From NCBI GenBank assembly GCA_900543485.1, contig UQRM01000022.1, positions 1-35,544 of the forward strand: DNA of 35,544 nt. The letters are read 5' to 3'. This document shows, in pieces, positions 23,600-30,709 of this stretch. Source of the stretch: an uncultured Eubacterium sp. (GTDB lineage Bacteria; Bacillota; Clostridia; Peptostreptococcales; Anaerovoracaceae). The translations under genes and the position numbers were made by a program. How positions within the stretch are numbered: position 1 is the first letter of the stretch; the number at the start of each line of letters is the position of its first letter. The notes beneath the pieces are model-generated. The model made no database searches. It saw nothing but the letters and a program-made list of their open reading frames with translations, and was not told the DNA's origin.

Positions 23600-24579
23600 C
23601 GCCGTTCCGCTCTGAAGATCACCATGTTATCGTCGGTAAACTCCGCATACACGTCAGTCCTTTTCAATCGAAGATATTCTTCCACTTCCTCCGCGATTAT
23701 GAAGAACTCCGTCGGATCTGCACCTTTCAGTGAGGAGTCCTGATAACACCTGTCCGCAATGAGAACGGTGCCTCCATCACGGCAAAGCCCCAAGATATTG
23801 TCTATAGCCTTGAACTGATCCGGATATTCTATGTGGTGCAACATGAACGCTGATACGACTACGTCGCTTTTCCGATAAAGCTTCATGTCCGGAGAAAGGA
23901 TATCGTCCATAGCCACCTTCACCCACGGAAACTTTTTCTTGCTTTCCAGAAGCATATGAAGGCTCTTGTCAATGGCCAGCACATCCGTGCCTTCGCCGCT
24001 TTCCTCCCACAGATTGCATGTGCCGCACCCTACATCAGTAAAGGTTTTATCGTCCATGGTCTTTATCATATCCTGCAGTTTTCTTATCGTCCGCTGATAA
24101 GGGATATCTTCTTTCATATATCGATTTATAAAATCCGATGCCATTTCGTCAAAATTCCATGAGTCGATGATATCGTCGTAATTTATCAGCTTATTGTTCC
24201 TGTTTTCCCGTCCGGTCAAGATAATCTTATCGAGACTCTCCCCATCACGGTTCTCTATCATCTTGTTGATAGTTCCCTTCAGCTCCCGTTTTATCTCCAT
24301 CAGCTCCGTTATCTGGGACTCAAGAGCCTTGTATTGAAGATAGAACATGTCCAGATACTCGTTATTCGTCCTGTCGAAAGCCAGTATCGACTTTATTTCA
24401 TTTACGGAAAACCCGAGCCTCCTCAGAATAGCGATGGTCTCTATCTGAACCAGATTTTCCACGGAATAATCCCGATAATTGTTCTCAAGCCGTTTAGGTT
24501 TGATCAACCCCTGCTCCTCATATACCCTGAGCATCTTAGGGGTCACAGATAATTTCTCGCAAACGGTTTTAGTATTCAT
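23596..24579 (-). CDS. MerR-type regulator fused to a SAM-dependent methyltransferase domain
   Basis: 327 residues. Residues 1-70 form a MerR-type winged helix (KLSVTPKMLRVYEEQGLIKP, then LVQIETIAILRRLGFSVNEIKSIL), followed by a coiled helix (about 75-112) that normally dimerises MerR proteins. From about 140 a class I methyltransferase domain follows, with the SAM-binding motif TDVGCGTCNL at 181-190, an acidic residue at the next strand (VLAID), and VVVSAFMLHHI. The C-terminal domain probably binds SAM or SAH as effector or is catalytic; either is inference. It has its own TTGACT-N17-TATAGT promoter. Together with the MerR-type promoter of the cysteine operon upstream, this makes it a candidate regulator of sulfur amino acid metabolism. 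Confidence 0.88.
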   Translation of the reverse strand: MNTKTVCEKLSVTPKMLRVYEEQGLIKPKRLENNYRDYSVENLVQIETIAILRRLGFSVNEIKSILAFDRTNNEYLDMFYLQYKALESQITELMEIKRELKGTINKMIENRDGESLDKIILTGRENRNNKLINYDDIIDSWNFDEMASDFINRYMKEDIPYQRTIRKLQDMIKTMDDKTFTDVGCGTCNLWEESGEGTDVLAIDKSLHMLLESKKKFPWVKVAMDDILSPDMKLYRKSDVVVSAFMLHHIEYPDQFKAIDNILGLCRDGGTVLIADRCYQDSSLKGADPTEFFIIAEEVEEYLRLKRTDVYAEFTDDNMVIFRAERR

Positions 24580-24590
24580 ACTCCTCCATC

Positions 24591-24610
24591 CTGTTATATG
24601 TAACTAACAG
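24591..24610. promoter_or_regulatory. Dyad in the leader of the MerR-methyltransferase gene
   Basis: CTGTTA-N8-TAACAG covers the predicted transcription start, directly downstream of the -10 box. It is a likely operator, possibly for autoregulation. Confidence 0.5.
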
Positions 24611-24611
24611 T

Positions 24612-24640
24612 ACTATAACGCTTATTAAAGTATGAGTCAA
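24612..24640 (-). promoter_or_regulatory. Promoter of the MerR-methyltransferase gene
   Basis: Minus-strand TTGACT (24635-24640), 17-base spacer, TATAGT (24612-24617), starting near 24605 and leaving a leader of about 26 bases. Confidence 0.7.
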
Positions 24641-24654
24641 TATCCCGTACACAG

Positions 24655-25953
24655 TCAGTTGTCTTTTCTCCGTTTCCTGTTCTCATCCTCCAGCATCAGC
24701 TTCAGTATGGTGATATCAGTCTCTTTCATTCCATCCTTTCCGACGATACCGATGTTTTCTATGGTCTTTTCCACATCTTCCGCCACGATACCTTCTCCGC
24801 CGGCGAACCTGCTGCCTGCCATCGCCATATCGTGAGCGAGAAGCGCCGCATCTACAGATGAAGCTATCTTGGCCGCGCAACTGGCCTTCGCACCGTCGCA
24901 CACTATCCCGCCTACATTAGCCAAAGTGTTTACGATAGTATGACATATCTGCTGATACGTTCCTCCATACAGATAAGTTATAGCTGCCCCACTGGCGCAG
25001 CCAGCGCTCACCGCGCCGCAAAAAGCCGACAACACACCGATATGGCGCTTTATATGTACAGCTATGAGATTGCTCAGCAGCAAAGCGCGGTACAGCCTGT
25101 CTTTCCCTATGCCCAGCTCCCTGGCATAGAGAACCACCGGTATGCTTGTAGTGATCCCCTGATTTCCGCTGCATGAATTGACCACCACAGGAAACGCACA
25201 TCCGCCCATGCGTGCATCGGAAGCAGCCGCGGCATAAGCCTTGGCTCTGGTCTTTATGTCATTTTCGTTGTTTTCCAGCAACGTCCTTCCCACCGCGGCG
25301 CCATAGACTTTCCTGATGCCTTCCTCTGCCACCGCCATGTTCAACTCAGCCTGATCCCGGAGCAGCTCCTCTATGTCACTGTAATCTGCTGTCTCTGCAA
25401 AATCCAGTATATCCGCTACATTGAGAAGGGCCTTGCTTCTTTCCATATCGCTCTGATCGTCGCCGGAGGAAATGTCCAACAATACATCATCGTTTTTCCT
25501 CATATAGATCACATTGGTATGGCGCTCTTTTATCCTCACCTCGGCCTCATCGTTACCACCGGCCGCCAGAACGCGGATGTACATGTTTCCTTCTCCCAGC
25601 TCCAGTCCGCAGCTGCAGTAGCCTGTTCCCAAAAGCTCCTTCGTTCGTTGCCTGTCCTCTTCTCCGGCACAACTGAGGACCTCCAGCTCACTGTCACCGC
25701 AATCGAGCATCGACCCCAGCACAGCTGCTGCTTCTATGCCATGCAGCCCGCCGGAATTTGGCACCACGACACCCTTCACATTTTTAATGACATTGCCACT
25801 GCAGATCACATCAAGATGCTCCGGAAATTTCCCAAGAAGTGTTCGCGCTTTCGATGCGGCATAGGCGACAGCACCCGGTTCAGTACATCCAAAAGCAGGC
25901 ACGAGCTCATATCTCAATATTTTCTTATACGCGGTCTCCACTTCTCTGTTCAT
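24655..25953 (-). CDS. cyuA: L-cysteine desulfidase family protein (CyuA/YhaM-like)
   Basis: 432 residues matching the UPF0597/CyuA family: GCTEPGAVAYA at 22-32 (Cys23), VPNSGGLHGIEAAAVLG, VVNSCSGNQGITTSIPVV, and the C-terminal GGIVCDGAKASCAAKIASSVDAA. These conserved cysteines are thought to hold a [4Fe-4S] cluster. Family members degrade L-cysteine to pyruvate, ammonia and hydrogen sulfide and are related to the iron-sulfur serine dehydratases; action on a different amino acid is possible. It follows the ATC hydrolase gene by 36 bases in the same direction, which fits release and breakdown of cysteine. Confidence 0.88.
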   Translation of the reverse strand: MNREVETAYKKILRYELVPAFGCTEPGAVAYAASKARTLLGKFPEHLDVICSGNVIKNVKGVVVPNSGGLHGIEAAAVLGSMLDCGDSELEVLSCAGEEDRQRTKELLGTGYCSCGLELGEGNMYIRVLAAGGNDEAEVRIKERHTNVIYMRKNDDVLLDISSGDDQSDMERSKALLNVADILDFAETADYSDIEELLRDQAELNMAVAEEGIRKVYGAAVGRTLLENNENDIKTRAKAYAAAASDARMGGCAFPVVVNSCSGNQGITTSIPVVLYARELGIGKDRLYRALLLSNLIAVHIKRHIGVLSAFCGAVSAGCASGAAITYLYGGTYQQICHTIVNTLANVGGIVCDGAKASCAAKIASSVDAALLAHDMAMAGSRFAGGEGIVAEDVEKTIENIGIVGKDGMKETDITILKLMLEDENRKRRKDN

Positions 25954-25989
25954 ATATCTTAACCCCCTCGTTATCTTCCCACCATGTCA

Positions 25990-26502
25990 TTACTTGCTGT
26001 GACGCTCTATCCTTATCTCGCATATACCCTCATCTTTGGCGATGACCTTACCCAGTTTGAACTCATATCCATCCATCCTGGAACAGATCCCTCTGTCTCC
26101 ATCCATTGCTATATCGCACAGGAGCGGTATCTCATCCTCCTTGACTCCCAGCTTCTGCCATGCCGCCACCAGCGGACAGTAGTGAAAATCTATATACAGC
26201 TTATCCTCGGTATTTTCAACGATTTCCATCTCAAAAACCTTCTGCCCCGTTTCATCTGCGAAAACCTTCAAAAATGAGCGCAGATCTTCCGGATCTTCGC
26301 AGTTCTTGAGCATCCTCTCTACTCCGTGAAAGCATCCGCATCTGTAAATAGCTGCTCGCCCCACCTCTTCCATGTCCAGACCTCTCTTTCGCGCCTCGTC
26401 GAGCAGAAGATAGAACCATGTCGCCCTGTGTTCTATGGCATTTCTCACCAGTGTCGTCTTCTCATCATCTACTATAATCGGTTTGTTGTTTATCGTGCTC
26501 AT
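25990..26502 (-). CDS. L-2-amino-thiazoline-4-carboxylate (ATC) hydrolase family protein
   Basis: 170 residues from the ATG at 26500-26502, chosen because GGAGG lies eight bases upstream (a longer frame begins seven codons earlier). The block YIDFHYCPLVAAWQKLG, then EIPLLCDIAMDGDRGI, is the signature of the Pfam ATC_hydrolase family, and an N-terminal His/Cys-containing helix region (AIYRCGCFHGVERM) is also typical. Named members open the thiazoline ring on the way to L-cysteine; many clostridial members are uncharacterised. The partner gene downstream encodes an L-cysteine desulfidase, which supports a cysteine-yielding step here. Soluble, no signal peptide. Confidence 0.8.
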   Translation of the reverse strand: MSTINNKPIIVDDEKTTLVRNAIEHRATWFYLLLDEARKRGLDMEEVGRAAIYRCGCFHGVERMLKNCEDPEDLRSFLKVFADETGQKVFEMEIVENTEDKLYIDFHYCPLVAAWQKLGVKEDEIPLLCDIAMDGDRGICSRMDGYEFKLGKVIAKDEGICEIRIERHSK

Positions 26503-26558
26503 GAACTCATCCTCCTCTTTCACCTTTTGTTCATCCTGTTCATCTGTCTTTACATCAG

Positions 26559-26589
26559 ATTATGAACTCTGCCCTAAGGGCTGAGTCAA
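26559..26589 (-). promoter_or_regulatory. MerR-type promoter (19-bp spacer with dyad) of the cysteine operon
   Basis: Minus-strand TTGACT at 26584-26589 and CATAAT at 26559-26564 are separated by 19 bp instead of 17. The spacer contains the dyad ACTC-N-GCCCT-N-AGGGC-N-GAGT (26566-26586), pairing at every position except one. Long spacers filled by a dyad are the hallmark of promoters activated by MerR-family proteins through DNA twisting. A MerR-family gene lies two genes downstream. An alternative reading with TTCATA at 17 bp is weaker. Confidence 0.7.
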
Positions 26590-26623
26590 TAGGGTGTAAC
26601 AAATTAAACGGTTGATATAAATG

Positions 26624-26657
26624 AAAAAAGAGACCGAACCGCAAAAGGTTCGATCTC
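26624..26657 (-). terminator. Rho-independent terminator after the surface-protein remnant
   Basis: GAGACCGAACC (26630-26640) pairs with GGTTCGATCTC (26647-26657) with one G-U pair, followed on the minus strand by TTTTTT. It insulates the cysteine operon from upstream transcription. Confidence 0.9.
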
Positions 26658-26670
26658 CCGACTTACTCTT

Positions 26671-27240
26671 TTATCTGATATTTCTTCCCCGTCTGTAAAC
26701 TGCTGTTCCGGCCAGAACCGATCCCGATACCGCCAGAAGGACAAACCACAGCAGGTAATTATTATGATCACCGGTCTCCGGAGCATTTGGGCTGTCATTT
26801 TTACCGGTGTCTGCCGTCGTGCCTGTGGCAGGGATCTCTACTGCCGCCTTCGCAAATCCGCAGACATCACATTCCTCATGTCTGGATCCTGCTTCCGTCG
26901 CGGTCGCCTCCTTATCTGTCACCCATACATATGAATGCGGGGCGATGTTGATCTCCTCACCACATTCACATCTGTTCCAGTGGTTATTTTCATCCGAATA
27001 CCAGCCAGACCCATCCGGCGTGTGGTCAGGAAGCTTTTCGATTATGGTCTCCTCCAAAGAGATTTCCTTTGTTCCCGCCGCATCCTCATAGATCCTGCCG
27101 CAGTAATCGCAGGAATAATACCGGATATTTCCGGGCGTCAGATGAGTTGCCTCTTTTTCAGCTGTTTCCTCCAGTGTATGAGGCACGCAGGTGAATGTAC
27201 CATTGTCGTACTGAAAACTTCCATTGAAGCACCCTTCTCC
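26671..27240 (-). pseudogene. C-terminal remnant of an LPXTG-like cell-surface protein
   Basis: The frame encodes Cys-pair segments common in clostridial surface proteins (YYSCDYCGRIYEDAAG, NRCECGEEI, EECDVCGFAKAAVEIPATG), then a sortase-type tail: NAPETGD, a hydrophobic helix (YLLWFVLLAVSGSVLAGTAVY) and the basic end RRGRNIR. It has no signal peptide and no N-terminal domains. Its frame is open only back to about 27253, where the neighbouring sequence belongs to another gene, so it is a 5'-truncated remnant. The first usable start inside it is a GTG at 27184-27186. The protein would not be exported in this form. Confidence 0.75.
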
Positions 27241-27578
27241 ACTACTGCCTGAACCTTAAGTATCATTTCCAAAGAGAAAGCTTCTCTCTGCTCTGCCATT
27301 TTTTCAAGCATATTCAGCGCCAGGAAATAATTGCGGATTTCCTGCTCCGGTTTCAGAAAGTGTCTGCGAGGATCTCTTTCAATAACCTCGCTTGCCTGAT
27401 TTTCAGTAAGCGGATTTCCCTCAATCCGGTTTGATGCATAAGAACTTTTTTTCTTTGAGTTCTTTCTCAATCTGTTCCTTGTTGCTGCAGGCATACAGGT
27501 CTTGCTAAGTGAGAACCGATTCTCATTAATAGCAGTGATTCTTTTCAGTATTTCGTTGGTCAACGTAACCTTTATCAT
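27138..27578 (-). pseudogene. N-terminal remnant of a Fic-family protein
   Basis: An ATG with AAGGA upstream begins a frame resembling the N-terminal part of Fic/DOC proteins (SNRIEGNPLTENQASEVIERDPRRHF, IRNYFLALNMLEKMAE, FSLEMILKVQAVVEKGAS). The similarity stops near residue 113, before the catalytic HPFxxGNGR motif, and the frame then runs out of phase into the surface-protein remnant. Fic proteins AMP-ylate targets, but the active-site domain is absent, so this is a broken gene. Junction estimated at 27220-27250. Confidence 0.7.
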
Positions 27579-27690
27579 TTTTACATATCCTTCGTTACTC
27601 TGTATTTCATATGCTGATTCTATTATAACCTTTTTTGACTTAGTTACATTATTTTTTCACTATTATTTCACTATTTTTCATATTATTTAC

Positions 27691-27724
27691 AAAAACAGCC
27701 CGGAACGCATCAGCATTCCAGGCC
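27691..27724 (-). terminator. Terminator of the tmRNA gene
   Basis: On the minus strand GCCTGGAATGC pairs with GCGTTCCGGGC (with G-U pairs) around the loop TGAT, followed by TGTTTTTG. It begins a few bases after the 3' CCA end of the tmRNA. Confidence 0.85.
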
Positions 27725-27730
27725 AAAAAG

Positions 27731-28106
27731 TGGTGGAGATGACGGGAATCGAACCCGTGTCCGAAAGCATTTCCGACGGACTTTCTCCGAGCGCATCTTC
27801 TGTTTTAAGATTTCGCCTCTGAAAACGCCCAGAAGCAGGCTTTTCCATCAGCTATCCCGTTGTTCCCTCATGCTGCCGGGCTTTCACATGAAGTTTTCCT
27901 GTATGCTTGATACCGTACATCCGGCCTACAGGTAAACCGGAGACGATACGCACAGCTTTCAGACTGCCTTACGCAGCCATAGCCATAGGTGCGAAATTAT
28001 TGTTCTTTTTAGCGTTTATATTTAAACGGCCACTTTTAACGTAGACTTGGCGACTACGGCTCGCTTATCCGGCTTCCACACCCCCGTCGAAACCAAAAAC
28101 ATCCCC
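27731..28106 (-). ncRNA. ssrA: Transfer-messenger RNA (tmRNA)
   Basis: About 376 nt. The 5' end GGGGATG pairs with the 3' end CATCTCC-ACCA (one G-U pair) to form the tRNA-like acceptor stem; the T-arm sequence GGGTTCGATTCCC is intact and CCA is encoded. The 5' part contains the tmRNA hallmark GGTTTCGACGGGGG. It rescues stalled ribosomes by adding a degradation tag, working with SmpB, whose gene lies about 500 bases upstream. Promoter and terminator are both visible, so it can be transcribed independently of the operon that precedes it. Confidence 0.97.
27969..28013 (-). other. tmRNA tag-peptide reading frame
   Basis: Reading from the probable resume codon GCT gives AKKNNNFAPMAMAA followed by TAA; with the alanine carried by the tmRNA itself the tag is 15 residues. 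The ending AMAA replaces the common ALAA that Clp proteases recognise. The resume codon is assigned by analogy with other tmRNAs. Confidence 0.8.
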
Positions 28107-28121
28107 ATATCTCTCTTATAT

Positions 28122-28127
28122 ATTATA
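28122..28127 (-). promoter_or_regulatory. -10 box of the tmRNA gene
   Basis: Minus-strand TATAAT lies 15 bases before the mature 5' end. A -35 box is poor (TGGCAT at 17 bp). The 104-base gap around it holds no gene. Confidence 0.5.
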
Positions 28128-28210
28128 TCACAGATCTGCTTATTATGCCACCGGCTCAGCCGGCTGATGCGGTCAGGCATCTCCTGTCCCCGGCGTTTCA
28201 ATATGCCTTA

Positions 28211-28585
28211 TCACTGTGCTTTACCTTCGTCTTCGGAAGCATCAGAATGATCGTCCGCTTCATCCTCAGAGTTGAGATCGACCGAAGAACCTCCCCTGTA
28301 CTCCTCTCTGACATCCTCGATCTGCTTTTCCAGCTCCGCTATCATCGCCTCGCAGATCTTTATCCTCTCACAGTGCCCCGCAATGGTCTCATCTTCTATC
28401 TTGCCATCCTTGAAAAGATAATAGCAGTAATCGCCAATATCCTGTTTCAACGTTTCTATGTCCTGCTTCTCTGTGCTTATCTTGGCTTTCAGTTTACTCA
28501 CTTCTATCAGCTCGTTCGCCTTGTTTCCCGCTTTGTTGACGGCAGCTCCCGCTGTTTTGCCTACTTTGTTAAGGAAATTCTGCAT
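28211..28585 (-). CDS. Hypothetical coiled-coil protein
   Basis: 124 residues with an amphipathic start (MQNFLNKVGKTAGAAVNKAGNKANEL), a long helical segment rich in Glu, Lys and Leu (about residues 25-95; SKLKAKISTEKQDIETLKQDIGDY and AMIAELEKQIEDV) and an acidic, Ser-rich tail. No family with known function is recognised. No signal peptide or membrane span. It follows smpB by 12 bases and is read with it; a GAGG-type site is present before the ATG. Confidence 0.75.
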   Translation of the reverse strand: MQNFLNKVGKTAGAAVNKAGNKANELIEVSKLKAKISTEKQDIETLKQDIGDYCYYLFKDGKIEDETIAGHCERIKICEAMIAELEKQIEDVREEYRGGSSVDLNSEDEADDHSDASEDEGKAQ

Positions 28586-28597
28586 AACACGGCCTCC

Positions 28598-29041
28598 TTA
28601 CCTTCTCATCGCCTGCTGCATCCTTCTGTCAGCATCCCTCTTGGCGATATCATGTCGCTTGTCATACTGTTTCTTTCCACGAGCCACGGCTATTTCCACC
28701 TTGGCCAGCCCCCTATCATTAATGTACATCCGCAGAGGCACCAAAGTCAAGCCTTTCTGCGTAGTATAGCCGATCAGCTTCCTTATCTCCCGTTTATGGA
28801 GCAATAGTTTCCTGGGTCTCAGCGGATCAGCGTTGAATCGATTGCCCTGTTCATAGGGGCTTATGTTCATCCCATAGAGCACGATCTCCTCACCCTCTAT
28901 CTTCGCGTAGCTTTCCTTGATGCTGACCTTTCCCTGTCTCACAGACTTTATCTCCGTGCCTGTGAGGCATATTCCCGCTTCATATGTCTCCTCTATGAAA
29001 TAATCATGTCTTGCCTTTTTGTTATTGGCCGCGACCTTCAT
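28598..29041 (-). CDS. smpB: SsrA-binding protein SmpB
   Basis: 147 residues, the normal length. Family landmarks: [38 protein letters not shown] at the start, [15 protein letters not shown], then the basic C-terminal tail ([25 protein letters not shown]) that enters the empty mRNA channel of the ribosome. It binds tmRNA and is required for trans-translation. The tmRNA gene lies downstream on the same strand, the classic arrangement. Confidence 0.97.
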   Translation of the reverse strand: MKVAANNKKARHDYFIEETYEAGICLTGTEIKSVRQGKVSIKESYAKIEGEEIVLYGMNISPYEQGNRFNADPLRPRKLLLHKREIRKLIGYTTQKGLTLVPLRMYINDRGLAKVEIAVARGKKQYDKRHDIAKRDADRRMQQAMRR

Positions 29042-29057
29042 CCAATATCGTCCTTTC

Positions 29058-29555
29058 TCAATGAAAGCACACCTTCCCTATGCACTCTCCGATATCTATA
29101 ATACCTATCGCTTCATTCCTGCTGTCCATAGGTGAACTTCTGTCATCGCTCAATACGAAGATTTCATCTTTCCCCAATGTCACTTCACCCATCGGTTCCA
29201 TATGCACAGCTTCGACCATATGCTTCTCATACGGTTTGTCGTTGAGATAAAATATATCATCCTTTATCTCAACTTTGTCTCCGGGGCCGCCTGCCACCCT
29301 TCTTACCAGAACGGATCCTTCTCCTTCCTCTCCATGGACATCACTGCCGAATGCCACCACATCACCCACCTGCGGTTTCTCACTGGTAAATGATTTGTAG
29401 GCCAGCTTATTGATGAGGATATTCTCCCCGTTTTTCACAGCCGGCTCCATCCCGCTGCCTGTAACTGAAGTCACGGTAAACACCGCTGAAAGAGCGACAG
29501 CTGCAAGCATCCCCATCAAAGCAGCTGTCAGATAGAGCACCATTTTTCTGACCAT
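29058..29555 (-). CDS. Signal peptidase I paralogue lacking the catalytic dyad (distal copy)
   Basis: 165 residues from the ATG at 29553-29555, with AGGAGG seven bases upstream (a 23-codon longer frame is rejected). It has an N-terminal membrane segment and type I signal peptidase boxes: [39 protein letters not shown] and [17 protein letters not shown]. In active enzymes the nucleophilic Ser is the residue before Met in SMxPT; here that position is Gly35 (a Ser lies one residue earlier), and the general-base Lys of KRV is Arg85. It is therefore probably catalytically dead, perhaps an accessory subunit of the intact enzyme encoded just upstream. A shifted use of Ser34 cannot be excluded. Confidence 0.85.
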   Translation of the reverse strand: MVRKMVLYLTAALMGMLAAVALSAVFTVTSVTGSGMEPAVKNGENILINKLAYKSFTSEKPQVGDVVAFGSDVHGEEGEGSVLVRRVAGGPGDKVEIKDDIFYLNDKPYEKHMVEAVHMEPMGEVTLGKDEIFVLSDDRSSPMDSRNEAIGIIDIGECIGKVCFH

Positions 29556-29639
29556 ATAGATCCTCCTGTCGAAAATATGTACCCGGTATTGCTCTATCTT
29601 CCTGTTTTCCCGGCCTTTCCCCATCCCATCAGATGAAAA

Positions 29640-30155
29640 TCACAGCAATCCTATCTCACTGAAAGGATACAGCCTGAAAAACGCTTTGCCTATTATGTCA
29701 TCTTCGCTGACAGCGCCTACTTCGGCTGACCTGCTGTCCAGGCTCACACTTCTATTATCTCCCATTACGAAAACTTCATTCTCCGGCACCACATAATCGT
29801 AAAGCTCACCTGTCGTATACCCTTCCAGCGTGTAGTCTTCTTCCAGCTGTACTCCGTTTCTGTAGACATTGCCGTCGTAAATGGACATCACATCGTTCTC
29901 AACTCCTATGACACGCTTTATCAATATCTTATTGCCGCTGCCGTCGTCCTTTTTCACATCGGAATTGAATATTATGATATCGCCGTAATCAGGGTGATCC
30001 TTAGTTACATACGCCAGCTTATTGACGAACAGATAGTTATTCTCATAAAGGGTCGGCTCCATGGAGCTTTCCTTCACTATCGTAGGCTTTATCACCAACG
30101 TTATGGCCAGGACTATCACCAGCGCTATTATTATGTCCTTTATAAATTCCTTCAT
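29640..30155 (-). CDS. lepB: Signal peptidase I (intact catalytic dyad)
   Basis: 171 residues from the ATG at 30153-30155, starting at the membrane segment (MKEFIKDIIIALVIVLAI). Ser31 in ESSMEPTL is the nucleophile and Lys80 in LIKRVIG the general base; box E is seen as MGDNRSVSLDSR. This membrane-anchored serine protease removes signal peptides from exported proteins on the outer face of the membrane. It lies between two paralogues that lack both catalytic residues; two bases separate the stop of the upstream paralogue from this ATG, so the genes are translated together. Confidence 0.93.
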   Translation of the reverse strand: MKEFIKDIIIALVIVLAITLVIKPTIVKESSMEPTLYENNYLFVNKLAYVTKDHPDYGDIIIFNSDVKKDDGSGNKILIKRVIGVENDVMSIYDGNVYRNGVQLEEDYTLEGYTTGELYDYVVPENEVFVMGDNRSVSLDSRSAEVGAVSEDDIIGKAFFRLYPFSEIGLL

Positions 30156-30157
30156 CT

Positions 30158-30706
30158 TCAGTCGATTCCTCCAAACCGGGAAAACGGCCATACGCAAAAG
30201 AGGACATTGCCCTTTATATCACGCATGTTGACCGGACCAAGCTTTTCATTTCTGCTGTCGATATACTCTTCCCTGTTATCACACAGTAAAAAGACCTCGT
30301 CCTCCGTCAGCGTCACCGACATCTCTCCATCCGAACCCTCAATACCGTTTTCTGTAATATATTCCTTACCGTCTATATATACCTTGCCATCCTTTATCTC
30401 AACAGTCTCTCCCGGAAGTCCGGCCACCCTTGCGATTATATTGTCATCCGACACCTTCTGAGCATTGGTAGCGTTCTTTTCCAGTATGACCAGCTGATCC
30501 CGTTCCGGGATCCCTCTGTTCTGCGAATATGAAGTCTTGCTGACTACCAGGATCTGCCCGTCATTTATCGTAGGAGACATGGCATCACCGTCATTTACTT
30601 CGGGTGCCACCAATATGAACATGACCATCGCCAACACGATGGCTACCATATATGGTGACTTCCTTCTTCTTCCATATGCCTGCTGATTTGCTGCACTGCT
30701 GCTCAT
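30158..30706 (-). CDS. Signal peptidase I paralogue lacking the catalytic dyad (proximal copy)
   Basis: 182 residues with a basic start, one membrane segment (about 19-35) and the family boxes DGDAMSPTINDGQILVVSK, IIARVAGLPGETVEI, LLCDNREEYIDSR. The nucleophile position before Met is Ala42 and the Lys position before RVxG is Ala92, both read directly from the codons GCC and GCA. The fold-determining boxes are well conserved, so the protein is probably folded but inactive. A known precedent is the inactive SpsA encoded next to active SpsB in Staphylococcus. It lies three bases after the pseudouridine synthase stop. Confidence 0.88.
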   Translation of the reverse strand: MSSSAANQQAYGRRRKSPYMVAIVLAMVMFILVAPEVNDGDAMSPTINDGQILVVSKTSYSQNRGIPERDQLVILEKNATNAQKVSDDNIIARVAGLPGETVEIKDGKVYIDGKEYITENGIEGSDGEMSVTLTEDEVFLLCDNREEYIDSRNEKLGPVNMRDIKGNVLFCVWPFSRFGGID

Positions 30707-30709
30707 AAG

